A stretch of DNA of 43,794 bases. Origin: Planctomycetia bacterium. Its GTDB lineage: Bacteria > Planctomycetota > UBA8108 > SXIK01. Made by a program: the position numbers and the translations under genes. The stretch is taken from NCBI GenBank assembly GCA_005772855.1, contig SXIK01000152.1, positions 1 through 43,794 on the forward strand, read 5' to 3'. Position 1 is the stretch's first letter; each line of letters begins with the position of its first letter. This document shows, piece after piece, positions 18,033 through 25,524 of the stretch. The notes under the pieces were generated by a model, which was not told the DNA's origin, did not search any database, and saw only the letters and a list, made by a program, of their open reading frames with translations.

Positions 18033-18341
18033 TGTGGGCCTTCTGAATACTGAGCAGTTCCTCGCTTTTTGGCGAAAAGTGATGCTGGAGCCTTCGTCTC
18101 GGCGGGTGATCGTTTCTACTCCTGGACATTGCAAAATCAGTCCGCCAGGGCTCGCTTGAGCCAAAAGCCATCCCTCATGGATAGTTTTCGATCGTGGATG
18201 GTCACTACAAAACTCCGCAAAGTCTTGAGACCGAAGGCCCGCGAGGATGCCCGATCGGGTGGGGTCAGTCAAGGACTAAGCTCGCCACCCCCCGTGGAGC
18301 ACTCTCTTGAATGCCTGGGCGCAAACGTGGACCATTCCTAC
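18033..18341. other. Divergent intergenic region, transporter cluster / PDK-like kinase
   Basis: About 309 bp between two divergent genes. Both flanking frames stay open through it (minus frame to 18272, plus frame to a TTG at 18069), but neither extension resembles its family, and they would overlap each other. Promoters for both directions should lie here. No clear -35/-10 boxes or operator were identified. Confidence 0.45.
18039..18044 (-). promoter_or_regulatory. Shine-Dalgarno site fixing a TTG start
   Basis: On the minus strand AGAAGG (18044-18039) is followed by CCCACA and then TTG at 18032. The site and spacing are nearly ideal, and the resulting N-terminus is a proper lipoprotein signal, so it decides the start of the TctC-TctB fusion. 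Confidence 0.7.
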
Positions 18342-19433
18342 ATGCCCGCTGTCGACAACATTCTCGAGAAAATCCATTACCTCGCCCAATTCACCCAGCG
18401 GCCAGTGTCCTTGAAGAAGTTGTTTGAGTTCGGGCTGGAACCGTCCCCGCAATCGCTCCTCATCGCCGCACAATTCCTGCATCAGGAGCTTCCGGTGCGA
18501 CTCTCTCACCGCGTTCAAGAGCTCGAGAGCCTTCCGTGTGGACTCTCGGAGATGCCCGCCGTGTGCCACGTAAAGGGAATGTATATTGACAGCGTCCGCG
18601 AGCTGATCGCGTTTCAGAGACCCGAGACACAGGAGCTCGAGCTGGCCTTCACGCAGACGCTGGATCGCATCAAGCGACGACACAAGAGCGTCGTGTCAAA
18701 CCTGGCACAGGGCATTATTGAACTCAAGGAAACCCTGGGTGCGGGTGAAGTCGATCCGCGAATTCAGGACTTCCTCGACCGGTTCTACATGTCACGAATC
18801 GGCATTCGAATGCTCATCGGACAGCACATTGCTCTCCATGCGCCCATCCGACCAGGTTATGCGGGTCTGATCTCGGAGCGGTGCGCCGTGAGTACGGTAC
18901 TCCGCCAGGCCGCTGAAAAAGCCCGAATCCTTTGCGTGTCACGCTATGGAATCGCGCCCGAAGTGGGTATTTTTGGCAATGCGGACTTGGCCTTCACTTA
19001 CATTCCGTCGCACCTTGAGCACATGCTCTTTGAGCTTCTGAAGAACTCCATGCGGGCGGTCGTCGAGTTCAGAGGATCTTCAGCCGAGAACTTGCCCATC
19101 ATCCGCGTCGTGATCGCGAAGGGCGAGGAGGACTTGACCATCAAGGTCTCCGACGAAGGTGGGGGCATTCCACGAAGCGGAATTCACCGAATCTGGACCT
19201 ATTTCTACACGACGGCGACTCCCCCACTGAGCGAGCGCAACACCACCTACTCCAGCGATTTCTCGGCGCCACTGGCGGGGCTTGGCTACGGCCTGCCCGT
19301 AAGCCGTCTCTACGCGCGTTACTTTGGCGGTGACCTTCAGGTGCTCTCGATGGAAGGATATGGCACCGACGCCTATTTGCACTTGAAGCAGCTTGCGACG
19401 GCCTCAGAAACCTTGCCTCGCAAACTGCTTTGA
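18342..19433 (+). CDS. Bacterial homologue of mitochondrial PDK/BCKDK protein kinases
   Basis: 363 aa from ATG 18342; the frame is open 91 codons further, but the family N-terminus aligns from here (IHYLAQFTQRPVSLKKLFEFG). Compared from memory with human PDKs, the regulatory helical domain (about 10-165) shows FLHQELPVRL, RIKRRHKSVVSNLAQGIIE (H114) and FLDRFYMSRIGIRMLIGQH. The GHKL ATPase domain (about 185-352) shows SHLEHMLFELLKNSMRA (H227, E231, N235), KVSDEGGGIPRSGIHR (D271), APLAGLGYGLPVSRLYARYF and LQVLSMEGYGTDA. In mitochondria these enzymes phosphorylate serines of the E1-alpha subunit of pyruvate or branched-chain 2-oxoacid dehydrogenase and so switch it off. The protein stops just after the ATPase domain: the eukaryotic tail with the Asp-Trp motif is absent. 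No dehydrogenase genes are in the window. Family membership is clear; the substrate is inference. Confidence 0.93.
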   Translation: MPAVDNILEKIHYLAQFTQRPVSLKKLFEFGLEPSPQSLLIAAQFLHQELPVRLSHRVQELESLPCGLSEMPAVCHVKGMYIDSVRELIAFQRPETQELELAFTQTLDRIKRRHKSVVSNLAQGIIELKETLGAGEVDPRIQDFLDRFYMSRIGIRMLIGQHIALHAPIRPGYAGLISERCAVSTVLRQAAEKARILCVSRYGIAPEVGIFGNADLAFTYIPSHLEHMLFELLKNSMRAVVEFRGSSAENLPIIRVVIAKGEEDLTIKVSDEGGGIPRSGIHRIWTYFYTTATPPLSERNTTYSSDFSAPLAGLGYGLPVSRLYARYFGGDLQVLSMEGYGTDAYLHLKQLATASETLPRKLL

Positions 19434-19468
19434 GGTCAACGGGCGGTCAGGGCGCACCTCGTCTTGCC

Positions 19469-19909
19469 TCACTTCTTCGGTGAGGTCCTCGACTGCATGG
19501 CGGCTTGAATGGCTGGCCCAAGGTGCTTGAGCCAGGCCCCGTCCCTGTCAAAGGTCTCGATGACACCAAGGGGGAACCAGACCCCGCGGCAGTGCAAGCA
19601 ACTCTTTAGTTTCCGGCCCAGGCATTCGACCATCGAAAGCTCGCGACGGCAATCCGGGCAAGCACACGCATGCCTCGGCCGAGTGATGCCGAAAAGGTCG
19701 AGGTCCCTGGCGATCGTCGCCTCGGCGGCAGGAGACAGCACTCGCTGCGGCTGTGGTGCTACCCTTGGAGGCTGACCGGGCCGACTCGCGAGTCCTGGCA
19801 AGGGCTTTGGGCCGCCGTTGCCGGTGTTTTTCCTTGCCGACAGGGGCATTGCTTTCTTCCTGGGCGCTGAACGCTGCGCCTTCTTCGTGACATCAAACTC
19901 GCTGTCCAT
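19469..19909 (-). CDS. Zinc-ribbon (TFIIB-type) protein
   Basis: 146 aa from the ATG at 19909, chosen because GGAGG lies nine bases upstream; the longer open frame to 20146 has no protein-like features. Residues 1-80 are basic and Pro/Gly-rich, probably disordered. The C-terminal part has one zinc ribbon: CPDCRRELSMVECLGRKLKSC, then HCRGVWFPLGVIE. The CxxC...CxxC pattern followed by GVWF is typical of the zf-TFIIB family of bacterial proteins of unknown role. It converges on the kinase gene (36 bp between stops) and lies downstream of the FHA-GAF gene, with 256 bp between in which I see nothing. Confidence 0.8.
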   Translation of the reverse strand: MDSEFDVTKKAQRSAPRKKAMPLSARKNTGNGGPKPLPGLASRPGQPPRVAPQPQRVLSPAAEATIARDLDLFGITRPRHACACPDCRRELSMVECLGRKLKSCLHCRGVWFPLGVIETFDRDGAWLKHLGPAIQAAMQSRTSPKK

Positions 19910-20165
19910 TTCTTCGTACCTCCGTGGCAGCCCGCCCAGCTGGTCCGCGCGCCGGGCGCCAGGCTGAAGTGCGGCGGGCGCGGGCCGTCTCGGGCATTCA
20001 TGGCCCAAGAAAAAGTACGACGCTCCAATAAAATGCGCCTCCTCGACGCTCAATGCCACGGATAGCAGCACCGCACAGGCTCTTTTCTTGAAGGGCACGA
20101 ATCCTGCCCTGAACCTGGCCTTCGCATGCCTGCGAATAGTGCGCAAGGAATGGCTCGGCGCACTG

Positions 20166-21683
20166 CTAGCGCTGCGGCGGAAGGACGATCGTCTCGCCGC
20201 GTGTTACCAGCGGCTGAGGCATGCACAATTCAATCCAGGAGCCGTCCGGGGCCACTTCGACCTGGCCGTTCAACCTTTGCGTCGAGAGCTGCTCGGCCAT
20301 TCGTTCTGCGAGGCGTTCGAGCGATCCTCCCGATAGAGCGGGCTCACGGCCAACTGCCGCCTGGGGACAAGCAATTCGGACGCTCACGATCCCTCTCGCG
20401 CTGTTGGCCGATCCCGTGACAAGCAGGGCTTCGGCTTCCACGTCGAATACCGCTTCCGTCAAGAGGCGAATGACGAGAATGAATTCCTCGCAATCACAAA
20501 TGACGCCAAGATCTACCCCGCTCTCAAGCTTGTAGGCTCGTCGGCCCTTGTCGAGCCCTCTGAGCTCCAGCACGACCGAAGGTAAATGAATTTCTTCCAT
20601 CCGCTCGGGATGCCACTGCGTCAGATGCCGCACAGCCTCGGTGATCAACCTCGCGAGGCGGAGGGACTTGGCTCCGGCTTTTCGCAGCCCATCGGCATCT
20701 AGTATCGCCTGCTCGAATCTAGAAGCGGCCTCCATGAGTGCGCGTTCGAGCTCGTGGAGCCATTCGCTCTCGACCTTCGCAAGCGCACGAGTGGAGGACG
20801 TCTTGAGGTGCAGGCGTGCAATCTCGGACGTGCGCTCGCTCAGGATCGATTCGAGCCTTTCGTTTGAATCCCTCGATTCCCTGAGCCGCGTGAACACCGA
20901 AAGCGGCAGGCTGGTGACCCAAGTAAACGCATTGAAGAAAGCGACGTCTGCCGAATCGAAACCTCTGCGCGCCGAGCTTCGATCGAGGTAAAGGACCCCC
21001 ATCGCCCTCTCCCTTGCAAGAAGAGGCGTAAGCATCGCGCTGGCTGCTCCCAGAGCGGACGGCTGGTTCAGGAGGCGGGGTCTTCGGCTTGCGATCACCG
21101 AGGCTGCAAGCGATCCATTCACGAGGCTGCCAGCCACCTGGAAGAGATCATGCGGCGCAGCTGCCACTGGATGCAAGTGGCCTCGGGTCTCTTCCCACAG
21201 GAGCACCACGCCGCGGTCAGCTTTCAACGACTGCAGAGCATTCTCCAGAAGCTGTTGAAAGATGGTCGTCTTGTCCTGTTCTGCGCCAAGCTCTCGCGCC
21301 ATACGCAGGAGTTGCGCCAGATCCTCCTGCGGCAGACGCCGCAGAGGATCCAGATCCTCGCTCACAACAGGACGTTCCGTGATAGTTAGCGAGATGCGAC
21401 CGAAGGTGACGATGTCACTGGAATGTACTTGCCCGCGCTGAACGCGCTCTGCGTTGATGTAGGTCCCATTCTGGCTGTGCAAGTCCTCGAGCCACAGGTT
21501 CTCGCCATCGAGCTGGAACGTTGCGTGGTGGCGTGAGATTCCCGCGTCGAGGATGCTTAGCTCACAAGTCAGGTCTCGACCAACGGTGGCGGTTTCACCC
21601 GGCTCAAGACGGAGGAAAAAGTCCTGGCCGTTGCGTTGGCGAAGCGTCCACTCTCTCGATGCCTTGTCTGGTTGAACCATCAT
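20166..21683 (-). CDS. FHA-GAF protein with a degenerate histidine-kinase-like C-terminus
   Basis: 505 aa from the ATG at 21683, which has GGGAG nine bases upstream; a TTG at 21818 overlapping the upstream stop (TTGA) is the alternative. The FHA domain (about 12-105) has the phosphothreonine-binding residues: GRD (35-37), SRHHA (50-54) and NGTYIN (72-77). The GAF domain (about 125-285) includes LKADRGVVLLWEE and MGVLYLDRSS. A helical segment follows (SEWLHELERALMEAASRFEQ...ARLITEAVRHLTQ) where a DHp domain would be, but there is no phosphorylatable His motif. The C-terminus (CDCEEFILVIRLLTEAVFDV...VEVAPDGSWIELCMPQP) resembles a HATPase fold without the N-box Asn or the DxGxG and GxGL boxes. 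It is probably a signalling adaptor that binds a phosphoprotein and a small ligand, without kinase activity. Confidence 0.85.
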   Translation of the reverse strand: MMVQPDKASREWTLRQRNGQDFFLRLEPGETATVGRDLTCELSILDAGISRHHATFQLDGENLWLEDLHSQNGTYINAERVQRGQVHSSDIVTFGRISLTITERPVVSEDLDPLRRLPQEDLAQLLRMARELGAEQDKTTIFQQLLENALQSLKADRGVVLLWEETRGHLHPVAAAPHDLFQVAGSLVNGSLAASVIASRRPRLLNQPSALGAASAMLTPLLARERAMGVLYLDRSSARRGFDSADVAFFNAFTWVTSLPLSVFTRLRESRDSNERLESILSERTSEIARLHLKTSSTRALAKVESEWLHELERALMEAASRFEQAILDADGLRKAGAKSLRLARLITEAVRHLTQWHPERMEEIHLPSVVLELRGLDKGRRAYKLESGVDLGVICDCEEFILVIRLLTEAVFDVEAEALLVTGSANSARGIVSVRIACPQAAVGREPALSGGSLERLAERMAEQLSTQRLNGQVEVAPDGSWIELCMPQPLVTRGETIVLPPQR

Positions 21684-21814
21684 CTGCATACGCTCCCACT
21701 TGAACTCCCCAGGAGCGTCCCTGGGCGAAACCCGCTCCTGGCCGCGCGAGGTAGATGAGCCGAACAACAGTCTAACCCATGTTATCGGCCCGGCAACAAG
21801 GAAAGGCCATCGGC

Positions 21815-22675
21815 TCAATCTGCCAGCTGGATCGTGACGCCAAGCTTCTGCGAAAGCTCAAAGATCACGTCTCTCAGGTCAATGTCTGCCAATCGTGCGG
21901 CACAGGTAAAGGACCCGGCAGCCTCGCGCCGACGACAGAACCGCGTATTGCGCAGCCCTTCGAGGAAGTGCAAGTCGGCACACGCGGGGTTCTCCTCGAG
22001 GGCGCTCGAGAGAATCCGCTGGGCTTTCTCGTCCTGGCCCAGCGCAATCAAGGCGAACGCCCTGTAGTCCACGCACTTCGCAGCGACGACGTCCTCTCCG
22101 GAGGCGAGCCGCTCGATTTCTAGATAGTTTGCGTCAACGAAGGCCGCCTCGATTGGATCCCTCGGCCTCGAAGAACTCGGCAAGAAAAGTCCACGATGGA
22201 AATCCATCAGCTCCCCTTCGCCGAGGCCGCATAAGCGCTCCTCCAGGATTGCAAGGAGTCTTCCGGCGACATCTGCCATCCAGCAGGCAACGCGCGGCAA
22301 TTTGAGGTCTTTGCGTGTCCCGTCGGCTCCGAATTCGATCAACTCGACCATTGCCGCTGCAATGGGATTTCTCGATGAGAGCGCGACCAGCTCCGTTCGG
22401 GCCTCGGCTAAATGGCCATGGTCGTACTGAATGAGGCCACGAAACAGTCTGACGACGTGAGGATCGGCCGTGGGCTTTGCCGGAAGCCCGAGCGCCGCCA
22501 ACGCTGCTCTACAATCACCGCGCTCCGAGCGCGACCTGGCGACGATGTAAACCGCTTCGGGCGGGAGCGCGGCCGTGCTCAGCAAGGGCTCAAGGAGGGA
22601 GGCCGCACGGTCAAGGGCTCCAACACACCAATTCCTGTAAGCCGCACGGGCGGCACGCTTCACTTCTCGAGACAT
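21815..22675 (-). CDS. TPR-like helical repeat protein, function unknown
   Basis: A 286-aa, Ala/Leu-rich protein with no signal peptide or membrane segment. Pairs of amphipathic helices with TPR-like spacing are visible near both ends (ALPPEAVYIVARSRSERGDCRAALAALGL and KCVDYRAFALIALGQDEKAQRILSSALEENPACADLHFLEGL). I do not recognise a specific family. It is immediately upstream of the FHA-GAF gene on the same strand, with the stop 131 bp before the preferred start of that gene (or overlapping an alternative TTG start by four bases), so the two are probably co-transcribed and the protein may be a scaffold for the same pathway. Its ATG at 22675 has no strong ribosome site. Confidence 0.75.
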   Translation of the reverse strand: MSREVKRAARAAYRNWCVGALDRAASLLEPLLSTAALPPEAVYIVARSRSERGDCRAALAALGLPAKPTADPHVVRLFRGLIQYDHGHLAEARTELVALSSRNPIAAAMVELIEFGADGTRKDLKLPRVACWMADVAGRLLAILEERLCGLGEGELMDFHRGLFLPSSSRPRDPIEAAFVDANYLEIERLASGEDVVAAKCVDYRAFALIALGQDEKAQRILSSALEENPACADLHFLEGLRNTRFCRRREAAGSFTCAARLADIDLRDVIFELSQKLGVTIQLAD

Positions 22676-22836
22676 TGTCGAAAGTGGATACTTCTCTCAC
22701 GCCTTATTTTCAAGACCGCTTCCCGTTTTTTTTCTTCCTCTTCCTCTCCCCCCAGGCATTTGTTATTGTGCATTTTTTGAATTCTTGTCCCCGGCAGGCG
22801 TGTTCGTCTGCTGCCTGCATTTCTGGAGCTTCCACC

Positions 22837-23631
22837 ATGCGAATTGTCCGCTTTCTCGACCCGACCGGCGCCGAACGATGGGGTCAACGTGTCGACGCCT
22901 CAACCGCCAAGCTCATCGAGGGCGATGTGCTCGGCTCCTATCACGTGACGGGGGTCGCAGCGAAAATCTCGAAGCTTCTGGCGCCTATCGTCCCCCGGGC
23001 AATCCTCTGCATCGGCCTCAACTATCGCCGCCATGCCGAGGAGACGGGTTCCAAGGTGCCGGAATTCCCGATACTTTTCATCAAGCAGCCTGCTGCGACG
23101 CAAAACCCCGGCGATCCGATTGTGCTTCCGAAGATCGAATCGGAGCCGGATTATGAGTGCGAGCTGGCGGTGGTAATCCACAAGGCAGCGAAGAACGTGA
23201 GCCGTGAGAAAGCGCTTTCCCACGTGCTGGGCTACACCTGCGCAAACGATGTGTCCGGTCGCAGCTGGCAGCTAAAAAAGGGGGGCAGTCAGTGGTGCCG
23301 GGGCAAGAGCTTCGACACATTTTGTCCGCTCGGCCCCGACCTCGTCACGTGCGAGGAAATTCCTGACCCCAACGCCCTCAAGATCAAGACTTTACTGAAC
23401 GGCGAAACCGTCCAGGACTGGACAACCAGCGACATGATCTTCGATGTGCCAACGCTCATCAGCTTTCTCTCACAATCAACCACACTCCTTCCCGGAACAG
23501 TGATCTTGACAGGCACACCGCAGGGAGTCGGGATAGCCAGGAAGCCGCCTCGCTTCCTCACCCCGGGGGATCGCATAGTGATCGAGATTGAAAAGATCGG
23601 TCGCCTGGAGAATCCCGTCGTAGGTGAGTGA
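22837..23631 (+). CDS. Fumarylacetoacetate hydrolase (FAH) family protein
   Basis: 264 aa from the ATG at 22837 (GGAG eight bases upstream); the open frame extends 120 codons upstream without family resemblance. The core matches the FAHD1 / 2-hydroxyhepta-2,4-diene-1,7-dioate isomerase type: ILCIGLNYRRHAEE, FPILFIKQPAATQNPGDPI, the metal ligands in DYECELAVVI (E107, E109) and ANDVSGR (D138), and VILTGTPQGVG. Members hydrolyse or decarboxylate beta-diketo or 2-oxo acids such as acylpyruvate and oxaloacetate. It lies 119 bp before the Gfo/Idh gene on the same strand. Its 161-bp upstream region, shared with a divergent gene, is AT-rich with a run of eight T and probably holds promoters. Confidence 0.93.
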   Translation: MRIVRFLDPTGAERWGQRVDASTAKLIEGDVLGSYHVTGVAAKISKLLAPIVPRAILCIGLNYRRHAEETGSKVPEFPILFIKQPAATQNPGDPIVLPKIESEPDYECELAVVIHKAAKNVSREKALSHVLGYTCANDVSGRSWQLKKGGSQWCRGKSFDTFCPLGPDLVTCEEIPDPNALKIKTLLNGETVQDWTTSDMIFDVPTLISFLSQSTTLLPGTVILTGTPQGVGIARKPPRFLTPGDRIVIEIEKIGRLENPVVGE

Positions 23632-23750
23632 GTCCATCCGGTCAAGATTCGGCTTGGTTTAAGCTTCTGGCGTCGATATCGTTCAATGGATCGCTCCAGT
23701 GGCAGCGGTGAGTTGATGGATTCGAAGAAGGCTACATTTCGGAGGAAGCC

Positions 23751-25055
23751 ATGCCAGAGAGATTGCTCAACCGCCGGTCTTTCCTGAAAACCTCAACCGC
23801 CGCAGCCGCAGCGATAGGAATGGCAGGCCACTCCAGAGTGTTCGGCGCCAACGACAGGATCCGGGCCGCAGTGATCGGCCTCCACGGCCGGGGTTTGAGC
23901 CACATCAACGGCTTCCTGGACCAGAAGGGGGTCGACGTTGTCGCACTTTGTGACGTCGACGAAGCGGTCCTCACAGGCCGCGTCACCGAGGTCGAAAAGC
24001 GCACGTCGCACAAGCCGGCGGCCTATACCGATCTTCGCAAGCTCTTCGAGGACAAGTCGATCGACCTCGTCGGCATCGCAACACCCAACCACTGGCACTC
24101 GCTCGCAGCCATCTGGGCCCTGCAAGCTGGCAAGGATGTCTACCTCGAGAAGCCTTGCTCACACAACGTGCTCGAGGGCCGAAAGCTCGTCGAGGCGGCC
24201 CGACACCACAAGAAAATTGTGCAACATGGCACCCAGATCCGTAGCGCCCTGGCCATTCGCGAAGCGATGCAGAAGCTTGAGGAGGGTGTCATCGGCGAGC
24301 TCTACATGGCGAAAGGCCTCTGCTACAAGTGGCGCAATTCCATCGGTAGGGCCAAGGAGGGGCCAGTACCCCCCGGTGTCCACTACGACATTTGGTTGGG
24401 ACCGGCGCCGGTACGACCCTTCACGCGCAACCGCTTTCACTACAACTGGCACTGGCACTGGGACTACGGCAACGGCGACATCGGGAACCAGGGCGCCCAC
24501 CAGATGGACGTCGCCCGTTGGGGCCTTGGAGTTGGGCTACCCAGAAAGATTCAGTCCATGGGAGGCCATTATTTCTTCGAGGACGACCAGGAGACGCCCA
24601 ATACACTGATCTCGACGTTCTCCTACCCCGAGGAGAAGAAGATGATCGTGTTCGAGGTGCGCCACTGGATTACGAACAGCGAGGACCTCGACAAGGGCGC
24701 CGGGGTAGGCAATATCTTCTACGGCTCGGAGGGCATCATGATCCTGCCGAGCTACACGAGCTACAAGGTGTTTCTCGGAAAGCAGCTCGAGCCGGGTCCT
24801 TCCGGAACTGCCGGCGGCGACCACTTCGCGAACTTCATTGAAGCCGTCCGAAGCCGCGACCCCTCCAATCTGAACGCAGAGATCGAGGAGGGCCACAAGT
24901 CGTCGGCAATGTGTCACCTGGCAAACATTTCGTACCGCCTGGGCCGCACGATCGACTTCGATCCAGTCACGGAGCTTTGTCCAGGCGACAAGGAAGCAAA
25001 CGCGCTCCTGACAAGGGAATACCGCGAGCCCTACGTTGTCCGTGGCATCGCCTGA
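23751..25055 (+). CDS. Gfo/Idh/MocA family oxidoreductase, Tat-exported
   Basis: A 434-aa protein with a clear twin-arginine signal (NRRSFLKTSTAAAAAIGMAG). A Rossmann domain follows (IRAAVIGLHGRGLSHINGF) with the family motif EKPCSHNVLEGRKLVEAA, where the EKP lysine helps catalysis. The C-terminal domain has GNGDIGNQGAHQMDVARWG. Exported proteins of this kind are numerous in Planctomycetota and are thought to oxidise or isomerise sugars or related polyols with NAD(P) in the periplasm. The start is supported by GGAGGAA four bases before the ATG. Neighbours (an FAH hydrolase before, an M20 peptidase after) do not fix its substrate. Confidence 0.95.
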   Translation: MPERLLNRRSFLKTSTAAAAAIGMAGHSRVFGANDRIRAAVIGLHGRGLSHINGFLDQKGVDVVALCDVDEAVLTGRVTEVEKRTSHKPAAYTDLRKLFEDKSIDLVGIATPNHWHSLAAIWALQAGKDVYLEKPCSHNVLEGRKLVEAARHHKKIVQHGTQIRSALAIREAMQKLEEGVIGELYMAKGLCYKWRNSIGRAKEGPVPPGVHYDIWLGPAPVRPFTRNRFHYNWHWHWDYGNGDIGNQGAHQMDVARWGLGVGLPRKIQSMGGHYFFEDDQETPNTLISTFSYPEEKKMIVFEVRHWITNSEDLDKGAGVGNIFYGSEGIMILPSYTSYKVFLGKQLEPGPSGTAGGDHFANFIEAVRSRDPSNLNAEIEEGHKSSAMCHLANISYRLGRTIDFDPVTELCPGDKEANALLTREYREPYVVRGIA

Positions 25056-25109
25056 CGCCCAGGGGGGCAGCCCGCGTTGCTTCGCCTTCGGGCCCACAAC
25101 GGCCAGGGC

Positions 25110-25364
25110 TCATGCCGGTTCACTCTCCACCTTCGCTATGGAGGACGTCACACCCGGTACGGGCGGCGAGAGCGACCCGTCAGCATTCACTTGAAAAAGC
25201 GCTGGCTTGAAATTGGCCACAAAGATTCTTGCCACATCCTCCTCCACGGTGTGAAGTTGGCCGCGTTTGTGCCAGTAAAAGGTGCGGCCATCCGTTGTCG
25301 TGATCTTGATCTTGTAGCGGCCCTGCGTGGACCCAAGGCGTTCGCCCTTCGCGAAGATACTCAT
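25110..25364 (-). CDS. Small hypothetical protein
   Basis: An 84-aa open frame starting at MSIFAKGERLGSTQG, antisense to its neighbours in a 469-bp gap between two plus-strand genes. The composition looks protein-like: alternating strands RYKIKITTTDGRTFYWH, a helix HTVEEDVARIFVANF and a Pro/Ser tail. No family recognised and no export signal. The ribosome site is weak. Confidence is limited by length. Confidence 0.55.
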   Translation of the reverse strand: MSIFAKGERLGSTQGRYKIKITTTDGRTFYWHKRGQLHTVEEDVARIFVANFKPALFQVNADGSLSPPVPGVTSSIAKVESEPA

Positions 25365-25524
25365 TGGCACTTCAGCGGCAGGTTGACCCTGCTCGGCTCT
25401 CCAGCCAATGCGCCGCAAAACAGCGTCGATTTCCCGCTTTCTTCTTCCAAACCGACAGTCACGAAGCGCATGGAGTCCTCCAATCGGCGGTCGACAACCC
25501 GGTGAAACCGCAGAGAATTACACC

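Noticed and set aside
18033-18272. 80-codon N-terminal extension of the TctC-TctB fusion
   Set aside because: It would bury the lipoprotein signal; the TTG at 18032 has a strong ribosome site.
18069-18341. 91-codon N-terminal extension of the PDK-like kinase
   Set aside because: It begins at TTG without a ribosome site, matches nothing in the family, and overlaps the divergent promoter region.
18342-19433. Ordinary two-component histidine kinase
   Set aside because: No DHp domain with an H-box phospho-acceptor; the helical N-terminal domain and motif wording are those of PDK/BCKDK.
22700-22800. T-run in a CT-rich stretch as an intrinsic terminator
   Set aside because: No GC stem precedes it, and it lies between two divergent gene starts where a terminator is not expected.
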